Shown one piece after another: positions 12,001 through 17,825 of a stretch of DNA of 64,000 nucleotides (the first letter of the stretch is position 1; each line of letters starts with the position of its first letter). A program made the position numbers and the translations under genes. The notes below the pieces were generated by a model. That model saw only the letters and a program-made list of their open reading frames with translations. It did no database searches and had not been told where the DNA came from. Location: assembly GCF_001613105.1 (NCBI RefSeq), contig NZ_BDBS01000052.1, forward strand, positions 1 to 64,000. Direction: 5' to 3'. The stretch comes from Nocardia pseudobrasiliensis NBRC 108224 (GTDB lineage: Bacteria > Actinomycetota > Actinomycetes > Mycobacteriales > Mycobacteriaceae).

Positions 12001-12403
12001 GCGGCGGGTCGAGGTGCCGCAGTTGATGGTGCATCCGGTCGACGGGGTTGGTGGGCCCGCGGTGTTCGATCCGGTGACGGGGGCGTTGCACGGGGTGAGC
12101 GCGGCGGTCGGGCCGGTGGCCGGGATCTATGGGCGGTTCGGGGAGGTGCCTGGGGTGTTGTTCCGGAAGGACGGGCGGCTGCGGCTGTGGGTGAACGGTG
12201 GGTCCATCGCGCTCGATGATCCCGAGGTGCGGGTGTATTGGGGGCGGTCGGACGCGGCGCACGCCTGGTTCCAGGTGGGCCTGGGCGGGCGGTGCGTATT
12301 CGACGCGCGCTATCCGTTCCCGGGGGCGGAACTCGATTTCGGACGGGTGATCGAGCAGATCCTGGCCGATCCGGAACGGCGAACCGGGATTTTCCGGTAC
12401 TGA
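2..12403 (+). CDS. Giant ESX-linked coiled-coil/repeat protein (5' end outside window)
   Basis: The frame is open from base 2, so the GTG at 158 is an internal codon and at least 4133 residues are encoded. Seen: long charged coiled-coil stretches; four copies of a module built around GxPxRlvVl (near 2400, 4780, 5630 and 6930); duplicated helical blocks (3155-3890, 7760-8580, 9020-9550); a compact Trp-rich segment (7305-7715); a folded block with HHIAHIE (10028-10430); a Pro/Gly-rich linker with two sets of direct repeats; and a final folded cap (about 11995-12403). No membrane segment is evident. It precedes an immunity-like gene and an ESX locus, so a role as a T7SS substrate or polymorphic-toxin-like surface protein is inferred. 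No catalytic family was recognised. The coding call is very sure; the function is unknown. Confidence 0.9.
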   Translation, partial: AGEAERRAEQARRAADEEPGDWLKQRLAEQAEWAARQHRDLVEWLREQTGAPVRPEQRQSDEGEGPQPDSSLAVREGDDASDAHVRRPLDQVRKFLADRAETHRDDAAPQRPRGLLDYARELIEVLRLDEALTGHPDPLAALQELAEIARARGFLGESLDEYPRPMRYPEDLGPLRLDEAYGDEEYWRYDAESELPPQQDPSAARPHPAGDSVPRRLTDAELREELLRRFGLREDQLTGEDRDRVLQQQRLRNAVRAGAIEALDEHIRRLRAATDPLHRAQIEATRDRWARLLGVPERELDTPQGAARHLERLRAEVLREAHDIADLAALTAATRELPAGGGHELVLRIGEDRVTLRVEPDGEGGWRCVPDDRGRRPDEAPETEEAAEKKSLLRKVLDWIRRPRTQDTPPAPSGSGSALPQPHSDSSGTPPATQPHPPHGGGFDVGDFITGMQGASEVLKKLPIGLTVELLTFYQNREQLGDFLLNRHHENELPSARRADGSEYEYWNEQADPNLLRQVGLTPEQAARFGRSHDDEQGPPQRQPGEKPTPPERFELPPGGEEFRPGDSEGRTLSEWLHEVDALHQQRADMAAEIVALAADYGLRLPDLTQESVARAVEHLEYLIARRAAAIDGLLDATRWYNDENRRVQYSNQIDAQTNDVLGRALQERAVAQGRDPSMLNWQGIKNKTASPPPHWSELFDEHGRLRDSGLRVQFEEALRREQIREQRATWEDLIPDDISRDPSRLADTLEALRAGTEDRVRALERLRGLSEGFRDLDERYRETGEALVDLAATEWLQHGEGGRPLDRGVWLVEGDPARLVVVDTGLNHDEMLARVLADHPEHADAVNRGELVADYRVGWVEPDGSVRIGKLDAPQVRYYEGEVDGQPLRVTLVREGDGPWRPVQYTDSTVPEHDSTPPTPRQEPRPRADVEREVRELAERLGLDPEELLAHHGSGLVADEQLRNSVRAARIEALVDYVRSASRIEEFNNVGLARGALARRLDIPAGELTPERVAERLSDPSLSATKRNRIVQALTDYAAQIRGIDAEAVDAARDRLARRLEIDPDAIKPRKFDDELRKLEIDPDGLDSKRLSRAVANASHRGAEPGAGESPRDRLRTALEEFTRTLVDRDPTQRVWDGDHGADPRLVGGGSPTRSETAYTALRQILSRVTGALEVAPERFATTLLDRTRNRQERNQLIDALVDCVYEVRYGERGPVLTARNRLAAALELKASDLYGHRYDNDSRRIADPSTIDTAKLKKALHKAIRRAGGPADLEHLNQPLAEFVRAILDAEPTSATRVDVARMATRAEHPILDDTAISHLREVFGDLVDFAVRLDGAVGLPTDGGVNRDWARIIGIDTDSAELTERIRRYEQFRAGELEEYQHLTPEQREALDAEMLADLDERRNQYIKVYDAFRDGVIEDHERLSAEELAELHGELRAEVRDRAVDLRALEALLDEHRRAVGGGQREDLVAAARAREDAELRLRDAIAEVDAQEGAAQARGDRVSRETLDFDAVTDRQRLDELLGRLRNQTMAAGEHATNRLRAFDELDAAAEHYRAAVEEHQRVEAELLRQVEFDALADAGAHALAEDHRVGIIDGHPRRLAVVVWGEGGPAEILDNVIAQRPELGEIAGPGRENVVVLRLRVDEDGRIVVEREDPPEPEPPAGSAPRPEPDQPSSGGGAKRPPASDESDSGTGESEPTAGDGGGEKPPAPSRPPAQPSDGWSVAGDPRPHLPTDRARFDELVARLTERVADRDRLLAQARELAEPSGIRADELTADELRDRVTALHRADDARVDSMRNRSVSGSELDGNVEALREAQRQHDAAMRRSDEVLAKLDEHDAARVDVAELRDDAARLIARDIAAVERGHALDPAGLVLRLPGEPSRVLVLSVSDAPGHPLTRELRAVLTEQGTEIVYQRIRVDEHGQASVVEMRPHGDTPETPRATHEDLQQRLEELNQRRQEAIRDRETLVRRRNALAAELGVDGAGNWAALRPERLGQTLQEVRERHGVQDGRELAQVVELIRVVERIEGADGHLEWLEGEILAVRRDQSPRSEYERLVERWHELTREREFLRAKRDDRAELRDAAGLTGEALERKILELFEKTQAQSVRIPASNDTPERVVHKQMSPSEVALRRRAIRKLVESVEEFNRVDQAVRDVEARLVELERAGIGEGRPISLEVSREIVRLGAERAELFRNAFNKARRSMMEDLVERLHEQGLPITLEELGPDPATVDRVLAENRTRIEQLDDPALRERLLRWLGNLGDAAHDVIRVDNAMGRLDDQTARLTGRWRDLIEEQGGRMVTDLVALIEGEPPRIVVLGPRADLDHPTADHDRALAEAIATRSEIAHAMGNRPRIEFRQMVGGLWDVRMEPLGAPRVEVMATGWFNGEPGMRLVRWLDGEGQWRYVDPTRPSWRTSDEANTPGAYDPGNPDWWGGLVHYLNTLALPFEDIPAGKIPLDLLPFNALGVEGKFFRGDIPDDDILSLHVGGNINAVQRNLRNLLMALQHPRVEAWIQRHPAIGDFLDAHPALKKVPPFSTMWSGVEWHKRAHYDVQPMFPRRDLAEHSLDPDRAELPDRIRRAIDRTVEGLDTFRADQQRRTAEDVVARVRRELADGGARIDPMRGDMGEQVAGIDRHIDDLAERLAEHFHSDDRAAVRDTVADIAHRLVDLQQHGRIPEAEIERIVDELAPHMRNDRIGGDEVADQWRLLSWTDRQYELFRADPALADKIFEGLAQHARNQRVLAAREILSRIRADLIEGVPTELNRPDAPERLHRYLESYIEKFSDTEQRRIADAFESDDRNLVRDIVFGIRERLLELQAGGRITDEMINRMAEEIVADASMPRIRDDYMTGADELAPPKFTREQIQQILDHLMVDKHLIRDPFDPAGRFVWRRMDQVADVAEAINRLLNVEPLPDKVIPRLQRLRQQDVVMLHDALAESEYERDSAHQGAGKTWYDANAHAVGEGYHWDADRPPYTGWRRDLEYNSYLAELLELPRAQERAERAADALDDAARAVPVDPDEALAAHNSADRDRWLADLRAAHPDSGERIDALERALRERVEADEHLARVEEDLGRSALYSGQHELASFLPRDRYRLELPGARELWRRASAQLEEAAEAVGLDPVAALVGREYGDEAWLANLRAAHGDEPVDNLVRAVRDYVDADDALDRLEEALRRTEPETDDRELPEARRRQLTPSEPPREPTEPRESGGARAYHEAQAELARLRERLDDAQTRLADAERELDSAASHFPGADRTELRSEDRVLGWVDEQLARTREAVRGRPDPWSERGAALESAAREYVRARDAVAELEERLAHAEARAERLPEPPAPEQLGPEVVESEFGVFYEHRYGGDEDHGVHAWVNSSGVLQAEIRVGPHTPDGATMFREMMTTIGHHIAHIEASWNAGPRLSSNLDSFNAGMQELLLTPEEAARNTFTARLAAEFGFTDISIENLEGRLGENTAVTVRFSRPGPHTPEDLGGSEPDASQQEPGAVNNDAGIVENSKPPRSDVEDEDRTEVRASDPDSGSVEESKVHEPENSDNGGSVVKSAVRPPEAGGDDGDLGGGSRDSGDSRDADDVGSVVKSTVRPPEIGEDDGDQGGGSRDGEERGRRRQPELYPMSRIPHPPRFFSVEMPDDDLDELELEAPEVHVPPAPPEPTHPPTTPERSHVPLYAPTSQHVGGTAPSHPSPPEASIPPVPQQPPAVPPHQPPGVPNPPQPPSIPTPPWMRPPGTLPDQPSWPPHGIDPVAGHLPKPPGIPMPPWSNGDAPQPDQPWPPQDHLPAPEPGHGPTNGALPQPGSVPWSGPDGVNHGPADGGVPSFGNGFGRPGGGALPQPDSVPWSAPDGVNHGSANGALPQPGSVPWSGPDGVNHGPVDGGVPSFGNGFGRPGGGALPQPDSVPWPVPGAGNGGVPSADSVPFDGAGHGVNGGAPHHGLAPWPSDRAGQHGDSGQGYGASGAGQQAPQVPPPPMMPPPGGGTGNAGRVRGGGGRPVAQRRVEVPQLMVHPVDGVGGPAVFDPVTGALHGVSAAVGPVAGIYGRFGEVPGVLFRKDGRLRLWVNGGSIALDDPEVRVYWGRSDAAHAWFQVGLGGRCVFDARYPFPGAELDFGRVIEQILADPERRTGIFRY
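10646..10832 (+). repeat. Direct repeat in giant gene, 108-bp period
   Basis: Two copies, starting at 10646 and 10754, encode GSVVKS(A/T)VRPPE followed by an acidic Gly-rich run ending GGGSRD. The 108-bp offset keeps the reading frame (36 codons). This looks like a recent duplication inside a disordered linker. Confidence 0.85.
11395..11730 (+). repeat. Direct repeats ALPQPxSVPW, 183-bp period
   Basis: The sequence coding for LPQP(G/D)SVPW recurs at about 11401, 11515, 11584 and 11698. The pairs 11401/11584 and 11515/11698 are each 183 bp (61 codons) apart and nearly identical, so a 183-bp block was duplicated in frame. It lies in the proline/glycine-rich tail linker before the C-terminal cap. 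Confidence 0.88.
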
Positions 12404-12474
12404 CATGGCTTGTACAGCGAAGCATTCGACAACAGCGATACTGTCGTCTGCAGCGATGAGGGAGGCGTAACCGA

Positions 12475-14010
12475 ATGAACGATCCGCAGCAGGACAAACC
12501 CGAGGGAACCGACGAGACGCCGGATGTCACCTTCCGGATGGACCCGGCGGATCAGCAGGAACCCGCCGACCCCGTGGCCCCCGAACCCCCGGCCGAACTG
12601 TCGGTCGAGGAGCAGGCCACTCAGCTGACCCACCGCATCGCCCGCGAACTCGCGGTCGCCGGGCCCGACGGCTGGCACCGCTACGAGGCCGTCTTCTCGA
12701 TGTCGGTCGCGGGCGGGGTGACCTACGTCCTGTACTTCGACGAGGGCGATCGCGTGGCCCGGGCCGATCCCTCGGACGAGGTGATCGAACTGGCCCGGCT
12801 GCAGCGCGAGATCTCGGCTCAGCTCGGCGACGGACCGTGGTGGCGGCTGGTCCTGCGCCTGGACATCGCCGGACATCTCGAGGCCGACTACGACTACGGC
12901 GACGAGCCGTTCCCCGACGAACAGATGCTGGTCCCGGACGCCTATCGTGCCGATCTGCAGACCTATCCCCGTCAGCACCTGCCGGTCTGGCTGGCCGCCT
13001 ACATCGGACACGACAACCGGCAGTGGCGCTCACCGCAGGACGCCGCGAAACAGGCTCGCGCCGACCGCGAATCGAATCGCGCGCCGATCCGGTCGACCGA
13101 CGACTTCCCGGTGCTGCCCGTGCTGTGGGCCCGGTGGGCGACGATCGCCGCCTCCTTCGTCGCGATCGGTTCGGAGTGGGGTCCGCGAATCCTCCCGGCC
13201 CTCGGCGTATTCGAGGGTTCGGCCCGCAGCGGATCCACCCTGTACGTCCTGCCCGGCGGTCGGGCCGTACTGTCCGGCGGCGTCTGGAACGCCCCCGAAC
13301 TCGACGCCGCCTACAACGACGGCACCCCGCTGCCCGACCTGTACGCCGGCGCCCCGGAATGGGTCGCCAACCAGGTGCTGAATCCGCGCGCCGCCCGCGG
13401 CGTGCTGTCGTTCTGCTACTGGTGGGAGCGCGGCAGCTGGTATCGCGGCGATTCGCCGAGCTCCGATCGGATCAGCGCGGCCGTACCGGGCATGTGGTCG
13501 GCCGACACCGTGATCGATGTGGTGTGCGGCCTGCTGAGCGCGGAGCCGAGCGACGAATTGCGCACCGCCGCAGGCAATCTGGTCTCCGCCGCCGAGGCGG
13601 GCGTGGTCACCCGCGACACCCTGGCCGCGCTGTTCACCGATCCCGCCGACGATATCGACGGCGCGCTGTATCAGCTGTCGCTGGCCGGTCTGGTCACCAC
13701 GGTGCCCGAGCCGATCTCCGAGGAGCGGGCGATCACCCGGGTCCGCGATCACATCGCCGAACTGGATATCGACACCGCGCGCTACCCGCTCGACGAGCTG
13801 GTCGCCGAGCGCCTCAATGTCGGCTGGATGGTCTTCGTACCGACGCGCCCCGGCGAAATCGCCATCGGCCGAGCCATTTTCTACATCGCCGACGACGGCG
13901 TGATCGAGCAGTCCTCCTCGTCGGTGGCCCCGTCGATCTACGCCGAGGGTTTCGAGCAGCGGTTCCTGCTGCGTCAGACCAGCGCCGCCGCGGACTTCCC
14001 GGTGCAGTAG
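12475..14010 (+). CDS. Putative immunity-type protein downstream of the giant gene
   Basis: 511 aa, ATG start with GGGAGG about 10 nt upstream, 71 bp after the giant gene. After a Pro/Glu-rich N-terminus (1-45), residues of about 50-180 form an alpha/beta region. It has Trp-rich strands, a DYDYGDEPFPDE motif and a terminal RADLQTYPRQHLPVWL segment, resembling the YezG/DUF600 immunity fold. The last ~90 residues, with MVFVPTRP and a short beta hairpin, recall YrhB/Imm35-like immunity domains. The fold assignments come from pattern recognition only. No signal peptide or membrane segment is visible. The position suggests that it neutralises or accompanies the giant protein. It ends 1 bp before the convergent espG. 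Confidence 0.7.
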   Translation: MNDPQQDKPEGTDETPDVTFRMDPADQQEPADPVAPEPPAELSVEEQATQLTHRIARELAVAGPDGWHRYEAVFSMSVAGGVTYVLYFDEGDRVARADPSDEVIELARLQREISAQLGDGPWWRLVLRLDIAGHLEADYDYGDEPFPDEQMLVPDAYRADLQTYPRQHLPVWLAAYIGHDNRQWRSPQDAAKQARADRESNRAPIRSTDDFPVLPVLWARWATIAASFVAIGSEWGPRILPALGVFEGSARSGSTLYVLPGGRAVLSGGVWNAPELDAAYNDGTPLPDLYAGAPEWVANQVLNPRAARGVLSFCYWWERGSWYRGDSPSSDRISAAVPGMWSADTVIDVVCGLLSAEPSDELRTAAGNLVSAAEAGVVTRDTLAALFTDPADDIDGALYQLSLAGLVTTVPEPISEERAITRVRDHIAELDIDTARYPLDELVAERLNVGWMVFVPTRPGEIAIGRAIFYIADDGVIEQSSSSVAPSIYAEGFEQRFLLRQTSAAADFPVQ

Positions 14011-14011
14011 C

Positions 14012-14797
14012 TCAGACGCGTTCGTCCTTGATCGCCCGGACCACCTGGGCGATCTCGGTATTGATCACGTCCACCAGCCGCGCGGTGTCGACCCCGTTGA
14101 CCACCCGCGGGGCGTCGAAGGTGATCACGCAGCGCCCGTCGTCGATCAGATCGCGCAGTTCCAACTGTCGTCGCAGCACACCGCGCGGGCCGAATCGCGA
14201 ACTGCCCTGGATGATCTGGATCAGACCGATGGTGCCGAACGGCCGTGCGAGGAAGCGTTCGGACAGGGTGTCGATCGAATCGTCGAAGGAGTCGAACACC
14301 CGAGACTGGACGTATTCGTAATCGCCGCCCCGGCCCGAGCCCTGCGGTGCGGTCAGCATGAGATCGGTGATCCGCGCGGGCGGCGCTTCGGGAAGTTCGC
14401 GCACCAGCGCGTCACCCAGGCCGACCGCATCGCATTCGGTGACCACGAAACCGCCACTGTGCCAGATGGTTTCGCCCGGAAGCTGGCGTACGACGTAGCC
14501 GCGGTCACCCTTGCGGGCCCCGTACAGGCGCACGCTGTACCTCGGATTCTCCGGTTCCCGCTCGTCGAGCGCGCGCAACGTCAGCTTGATATCGGGAAAC
14601 GCCAGGGCCTGCAGCACCTCGGCGAATTCCCGATCGGGCCGAGCGAACAGGCGTTCCCCGGCCGCGTGTTTGACGTGATCGAACTGATCCTCGGTCCGCG
14701 GCGCGACATACGACAGCGGAATGGGCAGGTAGTCGTTCTGGATCGACTCCCACAGCACGAGGAATTCGATATCGGTGAACTGCCAGGTTCGATTCAT
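14012..14797 (-). CDS. espG: EspG-family ESX secretion chaperone
   Basis: 261 aa. The N-terminus WQFTDIEFLVLWE, the central strand-rich region and the C-terminal RDLIDDGRCVIT...VDVINTEIAQV pattern fit the EspG family, cytosolic chaperones that bind the tip of PE/PPE-type ESX substrates. Its ATG overlaps the stop of the upstream WXG-like gene by ATGA, so the two are translationally coupled and that protein is the likely client. A second espG lies at 20900 with its own PE/PPE pair. The family call is good; client specificity is inferred. Confidence 0.85.
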   Translation of the reverse strand: MNRTWQFTDIEFLVLWESIQNDYLPIPLSYVAPRTEDQFDHVKHAAGERLFARPDREFAEVLQALAFPDIKLTLRALDEREPENPRYSVRLYGARKGDRGYVVRQLPGETIWHSGGFVVTECDAVGLGDALVRELPEAPPARITDLMLTAPQGSGRGGDYEYVQSRVFDSFDDSIDTLSERFLARPFGTIGLIQIIQGSSRFGPRGVLRRQLELRDLIDDGRCVITFDAPRVVNGVDTARLVDVINTEIAQVVRAIKDERV

Positions 14798-16851
14798 TGC
14801 TCCACAACGGGTTTCGCGACGATCGGTGCGTCACCGAGCGCCTCCTCCAGGTACTCCGAGGAATCCAGGAAGTCGGCGCGCTTCTTCTCCTTGCCCTGCT
14901 GGCCCTGCCCGGCGCCGTGGCCCATGGGTCCCATACCGCCGGGTGAACCCATACCGGAACCCGCCGCGGCGACACCGGAGCGGGCGGATGTCGCGATGCC
15001 CTCGATCTCGGCGGCCGACGCGCGGGGGAACAGGCGCGAGGCCTGCAACACCTCGCGCGGGCCGTCGCCGAGCCCCTTGAGGCCGCCGATACCGCCACCG
15101 CCGCCGCCGGATCCGCCGCCGCCTCCGCCGATGGCTGCCTTCACCTCGTCGCCGAGCTCGGCGGGATCGGGCAGCTGCGGCAGATTCGGCAGGCCGGCGA
15201 AGGCCTTCTTGGCCTCCTCGCTGCCCGCGAACTGCTGCGCGGCCTGAACACCTTGCTGCACAGCCTGTTGCAGGAATTGCATGCCCTGCTGCGCGGCCTG
15301 CTGAACGGCTTGCTGCTCCTGCTGCTTCTGCTGCTGTTGTTGCTGCTGGAGCTGGTACTGCTCGTTCTTCTTCTGCTGGGCCTCTTGCTCTTTGCCCAGT
15401 TTCTCCGAGCGCTCGCGGTCGCGCTTCTGCTGTTCGAGCTGTTCCCAGCGTTCCTTGTTCAGGGCCTGCTGGTACTTCTTGTCTTCCTTGGTCTGCTCCG
15501 GATCCGGCTGATTCTGTTTGCCATTGGGCTGCTGCTGATTGTTGCTGCCGCTCGGATGGGCCTGTTTGTTGCCGCCGCCGTTGCGGTTGCCGCCGTTCTG
15601 GTTGCCGCCGTTCTGATTACCGGAGTACGGGTTTCCGTTGTTCGGGTTCCCGTTGTTGGGGTTGCCGTTGTTCGGGTTCCCGTTGTTGGGATTGCCGTTG
15701 TTCGGATTGCCGTTGTTGGGATCGCCCGGCGGCATGGCCTTCAGCGGCTTGGTCGGATCGGGCAGCGAGAACAGCGCCGAGGACGCGGTGGTGACCATCG
15801 GGGCGTAGAGCGAGTCGATGTAGCTGGCCGCGATCGAGCGGGCGGCATCGTCATTGACCTTGTCCAGGGTGTCGCCATTGCTGGATGGATGGGCCGGGTC
15901 CACATTGGACACCGCCGACGACACCTGCGACGCCGCCTTGCTGAGCTGGCCGCTCGCCCAGCTCAAGGTCTGACCCACCGCGTTCATGTACTGGGTCAGC
16001 GGTTGTGTGCTCGCCGCGTAGTTGGCGGTGGCGGCCTGGGCGGCCTCCTTGCCCTCGCCCTCCCAGTCCTTGCTGAGCGCCGACATCTGCTGGGACAGAT
16101 CACCGAACGCGCGCGTCAACTCCGTCGACAATCGGCACCAGGTCCACGCCACGTACATATTCTTCGCGGGGGAGCTGAACGCGCTGTCGGCGAAGCCCTT
16201 CATCTCGCCCTTCCACCCGATCGACATTCCGGGTTCGGGCGAAATGGCCACGGCATCGGGCTGGAAGCCCTGCTGCCGGTACTGCGAGATCTGGTCCGCG
16301 GTCGGAGGTTTGTCGAGATACTTGTCCTCGACCTTGTAATCCTTGGTCTTCGGATTGTCGCCGAGATACGGGTCCTGCCAATTACGGCCGTAATCGACGC
16401 CGAGTGGGCCTCGGTCGCGTCCGTCGCCGTACTTGAACTTCTTCTCGTTGATGTGGTACTTGCTCGCGTTACCGGACAATCCCTTGAATTTGTCGCCGGA
16501 ATCCTTGTCCGTACCGTTGTAGGTCTTGTCCACCAACACGAACGCCGTACCGAGATCGGTGAGCGTCTTCTCCTGATTGGCGAGAATGTCGTCCAATTCC
16601 TTACCGCGCCGGGCGAACTTCTCGGTCAGCAACTTGCTCGACGGCAGACTGCTGAGTTCCGTGGGGTTGGCGAGGTTGTGGCTGGTCGCGTCCGAACGAA
16701 TGTCCTTGACCAACGCGAGGATGTCGGCGACCATTCCGGCGAGCTGGTTGCCCTTCCCGTCGGGCAGCGTCAGGCGCTTGCCGCCCTTGCCCATCGATCC
16801 GTAGCCGCTCAGTACCTGACCGAGATCCGGCTTGTCGTCGTCACCGCTCAC
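14794..16851 (-). CDS. WXG/PPE-like ESX substrate with Asn-Pro repeats and Gln-rich coiled coil
   Basis: 685 aa from a GTG at 16851, which has GAGGAGA 7 nt upstream; an ATG 45 bp further up lacks such a site. N-terminal helical hairpin (about 1-110), a middle region with many aromatic residues, then a helical hairpin with WEG at 263-265, the WxG turn of ESX substrates. Residues of about 377-409 are (GNPNN)n, followed by a Gln/Asn-rich linker, a Gln-rich coiled coil, a Gly-rich stretch and a conserved-looking tail ending PIVAKPVVEQ. Translationally coupled to espG. Probably exported by the adjacent ESX system; compare EspB or PPE proteins. No enzymatic motif is seen. Confidence 0.78.
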   Translation of the reverse strand: MSGDDDKPDLGQVLSGYGSMGKGGKRLTLPDGKGNQLAGMVADILALVKDIRSDATSHNLANPTELSSLPSSKLLTEKFARRGKELDDILANQEKTLTDLGTAFVLVDKTYNGTDKDSGDKFKGLSGNASKYHINEKKFKYGDGRDRGPLGVDYGRNWQDPYLGDNPKTKDYKVEDKYLDKPPTADQISQYRQQGFQPDAVAISPEPGMSIGWKGEMKGFADSAFSSPAKNMYVAWTWCRLSTELTRAFGDLSQQMSALSKDWEGEGKEAAQAATANYAASTQPLTQYMNAVGQTLSWASGQLSKAASQVSSAVSNVDPAHPSSNGDTLDKVNDDAARSIAASYIDSLYAPMVTTASSALFSLPDPTKPLKAMPPGDPNNGNPNNGNPNNGNPNNGNPNNGNPNNGNPYSGNQNGGNQNGGNRNGGGNKQAHPSGSNNQQQPNGKQNQPDPEQTKEDKKYQQALNKERWEQLEQQKRDRERSEKLGKEQEAQQKKNEQYQLQQQQQQQKQQEQQAVQQAAQQGMQFLQQAVQQGVQAAQQFAGSEEAKKAFAGLPNLPQLPDPAELGDEVKAAIGGGGGGSGGGGGGIGGLKGLGDGPREVLQASRLFPRASAAEIEGIATSARSGVAAAGSGMGSPGGMGPMGHGAGQGQQGKEKKRADFLDSSEYLEEALGDAPIVAKPVVEQ
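15627..15722 (-). repeat. 15-bp tandem repeat coding GNPNN
   Basis: At least six near-identical 15-bp units (plus-strand form like gttcccgttgttggg) encode the pentapeptide GNPNN. The units differ only at silent positions. The array is prone to slippage and probably varies in length between strains. Confidence 0.9.
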
Positions 16852-17050
16852 CGCGAACTCTCCTCGTACAACCGGCGCGAGCCTGCGATTGTCCACCCAT
16901 CAGGGTCATACTGACATAACTCCGCGCGTAACGTCAGCCACCGAAACTGGCGGTACCCACGCCCTATCCCGTAGTCGTCATCGTACGCCCGGGGTCATGT
17001 GCGCCCGAGTACGCTGAGACATCCGGTAAGGGAAGGACACGGGAGATCGG

Positions 17051-17392
17051 ATGAGTGACGAACAGGCCGCACCGGCCGAGTGGACCGCGAGTTCGCGCAG
17101 CGGCACCATCACCGTGCGGACCACGGAACAGGGCCTGCCGCTGGGGATTTCGGTCGAGCCGGGAGAATTGAGGCGCACTCCGCACGAGCTGGCCGCCGAT
17201 ATCGTGCGGCTGTGCAAACAGGCCGCCAATCGGGCCGCGCTGGCCCGTCGCGCGCAGTTCGAACAGGCCGGGGTCGATCCGGCCGCGTTGCGGCTGATGG
17301 GCCTGCCGACCGCCGAGGAAGTGGCCCGGCAGGAGCAGGCCGAGCAGGAGGAATACGAGACCGAGCCGGACAGCTGGCTGCGGTCGGTGTGA
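17051..17392 (+). CDS. YbaB/EbfC-like protein, ESX-associated (copy 1)
   Basis: 113 aa, ATG with GGGAG 5 nt upstream. It has the YbaB/EbfC pattern: a short beta sheet (SGTITVRTTEQGLPLGISV) followed by a long amphipathic helix (ELAADIVRLCKQAANRAA), then an Ala/Glu-rich tail ending DSWLRSV. Classic EbfC proteins bind DNA as dimers. ESX-linked relatives are common in Nocardia and rhodococci but have no settled function. It is first in a plus-strand run and lies 13 bp before a second YbaB-like gene, so a heteromer is possible. Confidence 0.75.
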   Translation: MSDEQAAPAEWTASSRSGTITVRTTEQGLPLGISVEPGELRRTPHELAADIVRLCKQAANRAALARRAQFEQAGVDPAALRLMGLPTAEEVARQEQAEQEEYETEPDSWLRSV

Positions 17393-17405
17393 AAGGGACG
17401 CCACC

Positions 17406-17708
17406 GTGTACGAAACGATGGACGAGCTGGAAGACAGTGTGCGCCGGCGGCTGTATCGGATGCGCGATCTGAGCGATCGGATGGCCGCGGTCCGGGCCCG
17501 GGAGACTTCACCCGACGAGATGATCACGGTTGAAGTGGACGGAAACGGTGCGTTACTGAGTCTCGAACTCTCCGAGTCGATTTCCCGTTTGTCACCGGAC
17601 GAATTCGAAAGCAGGCTGGTGGATGCCGCGATGGCCGCGGCGCGGCGTGCGTTCACCGAGCGCGGCGATCTGATCAACGAGTTCAACGATCAGATGCGGG
17701 AAGCGTAA
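17406..17708 (+). CDS. YbaB/EbfC-like protein, ESX-associated (copy 2)
   Basis: 100 aa from GTG at 17406, with AAGGGA 7 nt upstream; an in-frame ATG at 17418 is the alternative. N-terminal helix (LEDSVRRRLYRMRDLSDRMAAVRA), a central sheet (MITVEVDGNGALLSLEL) and a C-terminal helix (AAMAAARRAFTERG) match the YbaB/EbfC alpha-beta-alpha layout. It follows copy 1 closely and precedes the EspC-like gene by 117 bp. The role is unknown; co-transcription with copy 1 is likely. Confidence 0.75.
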   Translation: MYETMDELEDSVRRRLYRMRDLSDRMAAVRARETSPDEMITVEVDGNGALLSLELSESISRLSPDEFESRLVDAAMAAARRAFTERGDLINEFNDQMREA

Positions 17709-17825
17709 TTTTACAATCACTTAAGCTTTGCCCACGGATCCTGGGGCTTGGTTTCCGTAGCGCGAGACCGCTATGTCTGCCTACGATGAGTCAGGATCAA
17801 TTGCCTTAATGGATCGGGGTTTTCG

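Noticed and set aside
15627..15722. GNPNN DNA repeat considered as a regulatory iteron set.
   Set aside because: It stays in frame and codes a regular pentapeptide, so a coding repeat explains it fully.
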